A stretch of DNA of 64,000 nucleotides from Balaenoptera acutorostrata. Taxonomy: Eukaryota > Chordata > Mammalia > Artiodactyla > Balaenopteridae. The notes beneath the pieces are model-generated. The model did not search any database and was not told where the DNA came from. It saw only the letters and a list, made by a program, of their open reading frames with translations. Position 1 is the first letter of the stretch. Every line of letters starts with the position of its first letter. Of this stretch, positions 35,010-64,000 are shown piece after piece. The translations under genes and the position numbers were made by a program. The stretch covers positions 77,091,254 to 77,155,253 of the forward strand of contig NC_080068.1 in assembly GCF_949987535.1 (NCBI RefSeq), given 5' to 3'.

Positions 35010-37905
35010 AAGTTGATTTGAGTATTTTATTTATAAATGTACATTTACTATAAAAGCTGTTGCATTTTAGACAACTTTTTTATGTTTATTTTTTACTATT
35101 TCTCAGAGGCATTTTAGAATAAATATTTTAAATGAAGGTTAGTGTAACTGATGTAGAACATTGGCCCACCCAGAACAGTAACATCTTTTGGACGGACTCA
35201 CATATGAGGTGGATCATTTCAGCCTGTTAAGTCTTACACTGTGTATAGATAACTATAATATGTATTGCATTAGTAACACTACACAGAAAGAATGAACACA
35301 TGTCATGAAAGTTTGCAAGTGAAAAACAAAGAGTTACCCATTTTTTTCCTTAAGAAAGAGAAGGGACAAGCTTTTGAAGTATAAAGAAAAAAAAAAAGAT
35401 ATACTTCCTCAGGAACAATAAATCACTCACTTGCCTCATCTGTTTTTTAAACAAACACATTTACATTGTAGCTCAACAGAGCAGAGCACTTTTTTTTTTT
35501 TTCCTGGGATCTCAAAGATTATTTGAAAAGAAATAGATCATACTCATTATGCTGCATTGGAAAAAACAAGATCTAGTCTGCCCGAGCTGCCATGTAACAG
35601 ACTCCAAATGAAATATAAATCAAATATAAATAGAAACAGTTGGCAATTAGAATTTAGAAAATGTTGGAGATTATTCTGTGCTGGTGACTATTGTTCATTA
35701 TGGAAAAGCACATTTCGCAGTTGGAGAATGGGGCTTTATTTTTCTTGACTTGATTCTAGCTTCAATACATGTACAATGAGGCTCACTAAGAAATATGTAT
35801 AAATGAGTTTGTGAAACCAGAAGAGAATGTGCAATATTCATATAATCCTTACATAACAGATGGAGTTCCACATGTAAAAAGTATTCTATAAAAATCGGTT
35901 ATGAATAATCATATTGTACATGTTTGTGCATTACTGGTGGTAAAGTACTCTGCTAATATCATGCAAAGTGTAAACATCCACATTATCAAAATATTTAATA
36001 AAACATGCAGGTGGTTAATCAAAATATTGGACTTAATCTGTACATTTTCAAAACTTTCTTTTTTTTAATTTTTCTATTTTTCTTTTTCTTTTTTAAAATT
36101 TTTTTCCCCCTGTAAAACAGCGAACACCTCCATGAGAAGTCTTGAGAACTTGGAGGTGACTTCATCTCTCTTCAATGTACTGCATCCTTAATTCATCACT
36201 GACTATGTGCAACAGCTTTGCATTTTCTAAGGCACAATTTTAAATGAAATGATGTGTAAATTTCAATCTAACAACAGCTTATCCAAATGACAAAATGGTC
36301 AAAACACCTCCAGTGGCCGAGGAAATTTCTGTACTTACATGGAACCCGCATGCAGAGAACCGTCTAGCATGTAAATAAATAATTGCTAGTCATACTCAAT
36401 AAGACACAGAAAAAAAATTATTGCTTACATAACAGAAAAACATCTACTTGATTTCCTTTTATGACTACATTAACCTATTAGGAGTATATCCAGAGTCTAC
36501 ATTCACAAAATGTCATCTGTCATCATCACTTATTTGCCATCATTTTAAGGCAGAATAAATAGTCCCCCTTTCCCCAGTCTTAAAGAAAACAGCCTGGAGA
36601 TCTAAAATGTGATGCTTTTTAGTAACTTGATTCCTTTCTTGGCCAGATGAAACTCATCACACAGGGCAAAAAATAAACCAGCTCTCCACAAGAGTTTCTC
36701 GCTAAACTTCTCCATGAGCAAGGTCCAGAATTCTTGGTAGTAAAGAGAGTTGGTGATGTAGGGCATGAGGAGAGCAGGTAGGTATCCAGGAGGGAGGACA
36801 GGGCATGATGTGAACAGTAGGTTCTTGTTGATCACATGCTAGTGGCTTCTCACATCATATGTCATTCGGATTCTATTAAGATGGACTTAATGCTTTACTT
36901 TAGCCACCTGGGCTTCAGACCCCCAAGGAGAACTTGCAGGCAAGGGTGAGCAGTGGTCACACCTAATGATGGGCTGATCTCAATAAGAGCTTCCATATGT
37001 CCCATACTGAGCCTCTTATTGAATCTAGAGCCTGAAGAGAAGCAAGCAACAAAGCCCTCCTGGCTATCATTGACCCACCACTCTTTGGAAGATTAAACTT
37101 CTCACAGATTTTGGTAATAACTTTGGAAATGATGACTGAATTATGTCCCTCTGGTTTCTTCCTACCCTTGGGCAATGTCCCAGAGTGTAAGCCTAGCCTG
37201 TATAGCAAGGGTTCTCTCTATTTGATGGGTCAGCCTACAGCAATGGCGTAACTTCCAAAGGACACAGAATCTAACACTAACGGTGCAATAATTTATTGGT
37301 ATGACTTCCACCTCAAAAAGTAAGTAACACAAATGTTTCAGGATTACAGTATATATTATCAGACTAGCATCTTTGCATTAAAAACAAGTTATAGCTCAGA
37401 GCTAGATGGTGTGATTTTTAGTTTCTGAAATGCATTAATTGTATGCTCCTGTCTCAGAAGACCACATGTCTCAAATTGGCATGTCCTGCATTTTCTGCAG
37501 CTCAATTCTGTAAACATAAAGTGTTTAATTCCTAGAAATGCTAAAAAAAAAAAAACAGGTTTATTGCATCATTTATCTCATTAACTCCCAAAGAAGAGAA
37601 TAACACATTTTAAACTGTAAGCCTGTTTGACCATGCTAAGACCATTTTTTGGAACTATTCAGGATCATTACAATTCAATATTCTTTTGTATATACTGTGC
37701 AAATGCCAAAAAAAAAAAAAAAAAAAAGGAAAGCAGGAAAAACACAAACACTGTGCTACAAAAGAACAGATACCATCTTTTAGAATAGCCTTTCAGAAAT
37801 TAGATGAATGCTGAGGAGCCCCTGCACTTAGGGTTTTGTTAAACGATTGCCAGGGGACACCCTCAGTAAGGAAATGGTGAGTGATCTGGAAGCTCGAAAA
37901 CCACG
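35010..37905 (-). other. LIMCH1: LIMCH1 3' untranslated region (extent inferred)
   Basis: Downstream of the stop, about 2.9 kb is A/T-rich and free of recognisable SINE, MIR or L1 insertions, although its surroundings are dense in them. That is what purifying selection on a long 3'UTR would give. The right border (stop codon) is firm. The left border rests on the candidate poly(A) signal at 35026-35031. Short open frames inside it are chance. Confidence 0.6.
35026..35031 (-). terminator. Candidate LIMCH1 polyadenylation signal AATAAA
   Basis: The minus strand reads AATAAA here. About 25-50 nt further downstream comes a U-rich then G-rich tract (TTGATTTTTTTGAGGGGTGG on the minus strand, about 34978-35000), the usual signal-plus-downstream-element layout. 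Other AATAAA matches exist nearby (for example near 35086), so the exact site is uncertain. Confidence 0.5.
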
Positions 37906-58133
<20,228 letters not shown>

Positions 58134-58319
58134 CTGTTTAGAATATAAAACCATGATCAGAACTGAGCCATGTCCTCAAGGCCAGGCCAGGACAAGGGGC
58201 ACAATTAGCTCACGGTTTGACACCCAGACGGACACACAGAAGCAGAAACCTTCCCGCATCTAAAGGTGCTCTTTGTTGGCAGAAACCACTTTTTTAATCT
58301 TAGTCCCTCTTTGGTTTAC

Positions 58320-58358
58320 TTCCAATATGCTGGTATGATTCTGTGAACCTTTTCGGAG
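58320..58358 (-). other. Candidate alternative LIMCH1 exon (13 codons, phase 0/0)
   Basis: On the minus strand an acceptor (gcgttttcattag) is followed by LRKGSQNHTSILE and a possible donor GAA|gtaaac. The frame matches the phase-0 entry of the next known exon. If the donor is skipped, the frame runs on for 19 more Lys-rich codons to TAG at 58260-58262, which would give a 32-residue alternative C-terminus. I do not recognise the peptide with certainty, and it may be intron. Confidence 0.3.
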
Positions 58359-61124
58359 CTAATGAAAACGCGAAGTAATCAGCCACTGGCATGGGAAGGC
58401 TTTTGCTCTGTTTCTCTTAGAAGTGATTTCTTAAATGTATTCACACTCCTAAGCATAAGATACTCATTCTGCATATTGATCCTGGGTCCAAGAAAATAGG
58501 AATGTTTATTTCAGCAGAACTGCATTTTGTGAGAAGTGGTGTTTGCTGTGCTATAGAACTAATCTTTTATACTGCTATTATTGCTTTTCCATCCCAGCTT
58601 TCTCTAAAGTGGGATCATTTAACTCACCAGTGTTCACCCGCATCACCAGAGATCCAGGCAAGGGGAGTTCCTGATCAGGGCCCACAAAACAAACATTCAA
58701 ACCCACAGACTTTGGTTTTTTTGGTCTTTTAAAAAAGGTTTTTGTGATTTTGAGAACCAAGTGAGTAAACGGGAATAATGGGAGAAGGATGCATGAACCA
58801 AAGTGGGCACCCAGGCCACAGAATATGAATGAGATTGAGAGGGTCCAAGGGGGAAGAGAAATCACAGCTGGTCCCTGGGAAACCAGCAAAAGTGGGGAGG
58901 CTGATGTGTTTAAAGTTGGCCTCCCTTGTCATCCAGAGTAGGTGCTGAGGCAATCCAGGCTCCCCGATAACTGTGCTTCTTCCCTTCTCTCTGTTCTGAT
59001 GGGATAGTTTTGGCAGGCACTTAGAACTGTCTGGGAATCCTGAGGGAAAGAGCAGGGCGAGGGTGAAGGAATTAGGGAGGAGGGGGAGAGTCTGGGGCAG
59101 GGTGCGGGGCAGGCAGACTCTACCTACTCTGGCTGCCTGCGAAGCTAGACGGAGTCAGTCCCGTCCAAGGTTTAGATGGGTCTAGCTACTGCCCAATATA
59201 GCTGGGCCAGCGCACCTCCCCTGCCCTGCCCCCAGTGATCCAGGCTACCACTCAGGTGCACAATGGCTGGCCCATCCAGGGAAGTCGCCAGACTGAGAAT
59301 ACGAGCCAGGCCATGGCTGTTGCTCAATTTTTAACATTATAAGTATCTATAGCTTTAATGTATTTAGACGTGTGAAATGTGGGCCTCGGTGGATACTCTT
59401 GCTGTGGTTCCTGCAAATGGTAGGGATGGTCACAAACAGTCAGAGAAAGGTGGGCAAATCAGGGAGGGAAATGTATTTCCGATATGCCACTCTTGGGATT
59501 CATGCTGCATATCTGCATATGAAAGCCTCTGACAAGTTATACAGGAGAAAAACTATTTTATTGTATAAAATCCAGAGTTTCCCAAATTTCCTTGGATGAC
59601 TATAAAATGTCATGGATCCCAGGTGGAACATTCTCCTGGAATTAATGGAGTTGTAGGTTGGCTCCACTTGGCATTTTCCTAAGACTTGGAAGCAGTTTAA
59701 ACGTTCAGACCCTCTCTCAGGGGCATGGCCCTTCTTTGACTTTTGAGGAAAATGGTGTGGTAATGTGAATAAAGCTATAGGGAGCCCAATGGGGAAAGTC
59801 CAACAGCAGGAAAATAAGAGCAACAATTAGAAATTATTTAGTTAATTTTCAGGTTTCCCTAGGTTGTAATGGCAAGAATAAGTCAGGAGTAAGCAGAAAC
59901 AGGAGGGAGAAGTGTGGGATATGGGGATTGAGCACAGAAGAAAATATGGAATATTTGTTAGAAAGCAAGAAAGAAAAACAATAAGCGTTTTCAGAGGAAG
60001 GTAAAGAGGAAGAGACCATTGTGATAAACAGGAGGGCAAGAGAAGTGGTCGTGCTCCTTTTTCGGTGACTATTTGCTGAGCACTTACTTATGACCAGGTG
60101 GCGTAGCAGGCGGCCAAGAGCCCCAGCCTCATGGAGCTTACAGCTGAGAGTGGGGATGGGGGTGGGCTTGTGAGGGAGTGACCCATATATAAACGATCCC
60201 CAGGAGACAGTGGGATAATTACCATAACAGAGATAGAAAAGGTTCCAGAGAAAGAATGCAGAGCATTTGGCACACTTTGTTCTATAATTTATCTGTTTAC
60301 AGATCTGGATCTTTCTCTGGCCTAGGGGTTCCTAGAGGGCAAAGAGGGCCCTTTATCCCCCCTAAGTATCTCAAGACCTTGAATTTTTAGGTCTTGAGGA
60401 AATGTTCGTTGAATAAATAAATGGAATAACTTCATGCTGGGTAATGCATCCTCTTCTCTCCCCTTCGTAGACCCTATAGCTTTGGGCCACTACACGTCTG
60501 AGCAAAACTGCCCCAAGTCTATTGAGTTCAGACTAATCAAATGCTTACTTCCCCTCAACCTTCTCTTATTTTCCAATTTCTTTTAATTTTCCATTCTATG
60601 AAGAGCTATTTATCATCAAAAGAACATCAAATTTAGGTGGGTATTTTCGAGAGTTCACTTATATAGGTCAGTAATTTCTCTCTTTCTTATTCTATTTTCC
60701 ACACACAGAAATAAGAATGTATCTCTGTAGGATGCCCTTCCTCTCCATCCCTGCCAGGGGGGACTAGAATAATTTGACATGGTTGTTCCCATGACATTTA
60801 AAATGGAACTCAATGGGTTATGTTATACTACTCTTCAGATCTGTGCCATGGATGCCAGCCTTGGGGTCCTTCTGGGGGTCCCATCCTCTGTGGATGTACT
60901 CAGCTTCCCAACAAACTCAGGATTCCCAGTACTGGCTTAAGACTGAGCCTCCACAAACAGATGGTAGTTCTGGAACGTGGCTGGAGATATCGTGGGGGGG
61001 TTTGTGATGGGTGACGGGTCCCTTCTCCATTCTGCACAGGTACTTAGGAATTCCCAAAGTGAGACAATTTACCTATAGATAAGAATTGGTGTTGGCTATG
61101 GTGGGCCTCTTGGATTAGCCACTA

Positions 61125-61320
61125 GGGAGGATTCGTTCATGTATTGGGCACTGTGCTACAGGCTTCTGTGTATTTATTTCAAATAAAGCCCACAACACTC
61201 TGAAAGTATTATTATCTCATTGTACTACCAAGGAAGACAAGGTTCAGAGAAGTTTTACAGCACCTTCAGGGTCATATGGTTAGTAAATCTGTAATCAAAG
61301 GTGCAGCAGTGATTATGCAG
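61125..61320 (-). repeat. MIR
   Basis: The text tattgggcactgtgctacag, gtattattatctcattgtac and gtcatatggttagtaaatct is an antisense MIR immediately upstream of the full-length L1. Confidence 0.8.
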
Positions 61321-61607
61321 CTACACCTGGGGGCCTCAGGAAATGCTACAGTTGATTGTGCCATAGAGGAAGGCTCCAAACCAATGCAAATTTCAGAGGG
61401 TGAGTATTCCAGGCCCAGCATTGGAAACACTCAGTTCAGAGAAGAGTCAGGTCTATGGAGAATGTCCAGGTATAATTCAGCAGCAAGGAATTTCTACAGT
61501 GTCATGTGTCTTGACATTTTAATTAGCAAGTGCTCTTTTTATTTCATTGAAATAAAGAATTGAAAACTAAATGTACCGTTAATATTATTCAAGATACTGA
61601 TGTTCAA

Positions 61608-62656
61608 GATGGCGGAGGAGTAGGTGGACGTGGAGTTCATCTCTCTCCACAGATGCATTAGGAATACATCTATAGATGCAACAGTTCTCACAGAACACTG
61701 GCTGAAAACTAGCAGAAGACCTTGGACACCAGAAAGGACGATAAAGATTCCTTCATAACTGGAAGGGAAGCATTTGAGGCTGTCAGAAGAGGGTAAAGCA
61801 GCCGATCTGTGGCAGACGGGACAGAGTGAGAAATATACAGACGGTCCGTAGCACAGCCCTACATGCCCCAGACTGGGATGTGTGTTCACAGGCTGCCCCT
61901 CCAAGAGCAGAGGCAGTGAGAGGACGTGTGTGCACTGGTCTGCACGGGCAAGCTGTAGGGACAGAGCCCGGCACCACCTCCTGGTTCTCCCTTTCAGGGA
62001 AACCAGGGAAACAAGAACTAGCAAGAGCTTGACAAATGCCTGGCTTTGAATTGGACACCATTCACCTGCCTATTGTTTCATTCCTGGAAATTTCATTGCA
62101 ACTAAGTAAGAAAAAAAAATACCTGAAAGAAAGAAAACAAAGAACAAAATACCCCAGAATTCCTAAAAAACAGGCCTTGGTGCTCTGGCCGGGTATCAGG
62201 CCTGAGCCTCTGAGGTGGGAGAGCCGAGTTCAGGACATTGGTCCACCAGAGACCTCTCAGCCCCATGTAATATCAAATGGCGAAAGCTCTCCCAGAGATC
62301 TCCATCTCAACGCTAAGACCCAGCTCCACTCAACGACCAGCAAGCTACAGTGCTGTACACCCCATGCCAAACAACTAGCAAGACGGGAACACAAACCCAT
62401 CCATTAGCAAAGAGGTTGCCTAAAATCATAATAAGTTCACAGACACCCCAAAATACACCACCCGACTTGGTCCTGCCCACCAGAAAGACAAGATCCAGCC
62501 TCATCCACCAGAACACAGGCACTAGTCCCTTCCACCAGGAAGCCTACACAACCCACTGAGCCAAGCTTACCCACTGGGGGCAGACACCAAAAACAACGGG
62601 AACTACGAACCTGCAGCCTGCGAAACGGAGACCCCAAACACAGTAAGTTAAGCAAA
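61608..62656 (+). promoter_or_regulatory. L1 5'UTR / internal promoter
   Basis: This is about 1.05 kb between the CAAGATGGCGG head and the ORF1 start codon. The motif at the very 5' end matches the YY1 site that positions transcription start in human L1. The region is not built of tandem monomers. A minus-strand open frame reads from about 62024 out past the 5' end of the element to 61539. Confidence 0.75.
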
Positions 62657-63550
62657 ATGAGAAGACAGAGAAATACACAGCAGATGAAGGAGCAAGGTAA
62701 AAACCCACCAGACCAAACAAATGAAGAGGAAATAGGCAGTCTACCTGAAAAAGAATTCAGAGTAATGATAGTAAAGATGATCCAAAATCTTGGAAATAGA
62801 ATGGAGAAAATACAAGAAACATTTAACAAGGACCTAGAAGAACTAAAGAGCAAACAAACAATGAAGAACAACAAAATAAATGAAATTATAAATTCTCTAG
62901 AAGGGATCAATAGTAGAATAACTGAGGCAGAAGAACAGATAAGTGACCTGGAAGATAAAATAGTGGAAATAACTACCGCAGAGCAGAATAAAGAAAAAAG
63001 AATGAAAAGAGTTGAGGACAGTCTCAGAGACCCCTGGGACAACATTAAACGCACCAACATTCAAATTATAGGGGTCCCAGAAGAAGAAGTGAAAAAGAAA
63101 GGGTCTGAGAAAATATTTGAAGAGATTATAGTTGAAAACTTCCCTAACATGGGAAAGGAAATAGTCAATCAAGTCCAGGAAGCACAGAGAGTCCCATACA
63201 GGATAAATCCAAGGAGAAACATCCCAAGACACATATTAATCAAACTATCAAAAATTAAATACAAAGAAAAAATATTAAAAGCAGCAAGGGAAAAGCAACA
63301 AATAACATACAAGGGAATCCCCATAAGGTTAACAGCTGATCTTTCAGCAGAAACTTTGCAAACCAGAAGGGAGTGGCAGGACATATTTAAAGTGATGAAA
63401 GGGAAAAACCTACAACCAAGATTACTTTACCCAGCAAGGATCTCATTCAGATTCAACAGAGAAATTAAAAGCTTTACAGACAAGCAAAAGCAAAGAGAAT
63501 TCAGCACCACCAAACCAGCTTTACAGCAAATGCTAAAGGAACTTCTCTAG
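62657..63550 (+). CDS. L1 ORF1 protein (RNA-binding chaperone), intact
   Basis: The frame gives 297 residues from ATG to TAG. Residues about 33-125 form a heptad-rich coiled coil (trimerisation), about 131-228 an RRM-like domain beginning IKRTNIQIIGVPEEE, and about 229-297 the C-terminal domain with the conserved QTRREWQDIFKVMK segment. L1 ORF1p coats L1 RNA in cytoplasmic particles and acts as a nucleic-acid chaperone. The protein is shorter than human ORF1p (338 residues), mainly N-terminally. The start codon follows a purine-rich agcaaaATG context. No lesion is seen. Confidence 0.95.
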   Translation: MRRQRNTQQMKEQGKNPPDQTNEEEIGSLPEKEFRVMIVKMIQNLGNRMEKIQETFNKDLEELKSKQTMKNNKINEIINSLEGINSRITEAEEQISDLEDKIVEITTAEQNKEKRMKRVEDSLRDPWDNIKRTNIQIIGVPEEEVKKKGSEKIFEEIIVENFPNMGKEIVNQVQEAQRVPYRINPRRNIPRHILIKLSKIKYKEKILKAAREKQQITYKGIPIRLTADLSAETLQTRREWQDIFKVMKGKNLQPRLLYPARISFRFNREIKSFTDKQKQREFSTTKPALQQMLKELL

Positions 63551-63608
63551 GCAGGAAACACAAGAGAAGGAAAAGACCTACAATAACAAACTCAAAACAG
63601 TTAAGAAA

Positions 63609-64000
63609 ATGGTAATAGGAACATACATATCGATAACTACCTTAAATGTAAATGGACTAAATGCTCCAACCAAAAGACATAGATTGGTTGAATGGATACA
63701 AAAACAAGACCCATACATATGCTGTCTACAAGAGACCCATTTCAGATGTAGGGACACATACAGGTTGAAAGTGAGAGGATGGAAAAAGATACTCCATGCA
63801 AATGGAAATCAAAAGAAAGCTGGAGTAGCAATTCTCATATCACACAAAATAGACTTTAAAATAAAGACTATTACAAGAGACAAAGAAGGACACTACATAA
63901 TGATCAAAGGATCAATCCAAGAAGAAGATATAACAATTGTAAATATTTATGCACCCAACATAGGAGCACCTCAATACATAAGGCAAATGCTAACAGCCGT
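63609..64000 (+). CDS. L1 ORF2 protein, N-terminal endonuclease part (runs off the window)
   Basis: The ATG lies 58 nt after the ORF1 stop, and 130 codons are open to the edge. This is the start of the apurinic-like (AP) endonuclease domain that nicks target DNA for target-primed reverse transcription. Active-site residues expected in this stretch are present: Asn13 in TLNVNGLN, Glu42 in CLQETH and Tyr114 in NIYAPN. The later catalytic Asp and His, the reverse transcriptase and the Cys-rich domain are beyond the window. Whether the frame stays open is unknown. Confidence 0.94.
   Translation, partial: MVIGTYISITTLNVNGLNAPTKRHRLVEWIQKQDPYICCLQETHFRCRDTYRLKVRGWKKILHANGNQKKAGVAILISHKIDFKIKTITRDKEGHYIMIKGSIQEEDITIVNIYAPNIGAPQYIRQMLTA

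Larger units (their letters stand above)
58134..61607 (-). other. Probable LIMCH1 intron up to the full-length L1
   Basis: No confident upstream exon was found. It contains the candidate exon at 58320-58358, L2-like scraps near 60065-60180 and 60330-60420, and a MIR at 61125. Short open frames at 60813-61014 have no recognisable product. Confidence 0.6.
61608..64000 (+). mobile_element. Full-length L1 retrotransposon, 5' part (continues past the window)
   Basis: The element starts at the 5'-most CAAGATGGCGGAGGAG motif, the usual YY1-type head of mammalian L1. A 5'UTR of about 1.05 kb, an intact ORF1, a 58-nt spacer and an ORF2 open to the last base follow. Its 3' end and right-hand target duplication lie outside the window. 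No internal stop or frameshift is seen in 2.4 kb, so the copy is either young or recently active. Confidence 0.93.

Noticed and set aside
60813..61014. Two overlapping 64-codon plus-strand frames
   Set aside because: Antisense to LIMCH1, no domain, and composition-driven.
62437..63060. 207-codon minus-strand open frame
   Set aside because: It is antisense to L1 ORF1 and its leader. The A-rich coding strand produces a stop-poor complement, so it is a shadow of ORF1.

Overview
This window is mammalian nuclear DNA, and the repeats point to a cetacean. At least ten copies of the tRNA-derived CHR-type SINE are present, with the head 'ggcttccctggtggcgcagtgg' and an (AAAT)n tail. They lie beside L1 3' ends of the cetartiodactyl type and older mammalian repeats (MIR, L2, L1M, MER5A). 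There are no bacterial-style operons, CRISPR arrays, or tRNA/rRNA genes. The species call is inference from repeat families recognised by eye.

The only functional host gene I can support is the 3' part of LIMCH1 (LIM and calponin-homology domains 1), on the minus strand. Nine exons from 58133 down to 37906 join in frame. Their lengths sum to 891 nt, giving 296 residues plus stop. They encode the acidic/basic coiled coil that follows the WAWDPEEE motif, a Ser-rich segment, a variable linker, and a complete C-terminal LIM domain ending in AGQPTTL. A repeat-free 3'UTR of about 2.9 kb follows, to a candidate polyadenylation signal near 35026-35031. The N-terminal exons, including the CH domain, are not recognised here and probably lie beyond the right edge.

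Layout: positions 1-35000 are downstream intergenic DNA, rich in repeats. This part holds a long inverted repeat (390-2103), a decayed olfactory receptor pseudogene (14940-15560), a 5'-inverted (twin-primed) L1 with target duplications (18730-20166), relic L1s (28.9-31.6 kb) and a tandem SINE pair sharing three target-site copies (31.86-32.16 kb). Positions 35-58 kb are LIMCH1 3'UTR, exons and introns. The introns hold several SINEs, a SINE with an apparent 3' transduction (39.0-39.4 kb), an L1 with an apparent 3' transduction (51.37-51.98 kb) and a palindromic foldback element (38.36-38.60 kb). Positions 58-61.6 kb are probably further LIMCH1 intron. From about 61608 to the right edge lies the 5' part of a full-length L1, with a complete 5'UTR, an intact 297-residue ORF1 and ORF2 open to the end of the window.

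No clearly new multi-gene system was seen. The most informative signals are the retrotransposition events: twin priming, two 3' transductions, repeated insertion or duplication at one site, and a possibly recent full-length L1. A candidate LIMCH1 alternative exon at 58320-58358 is the most interesting gene-level observation.
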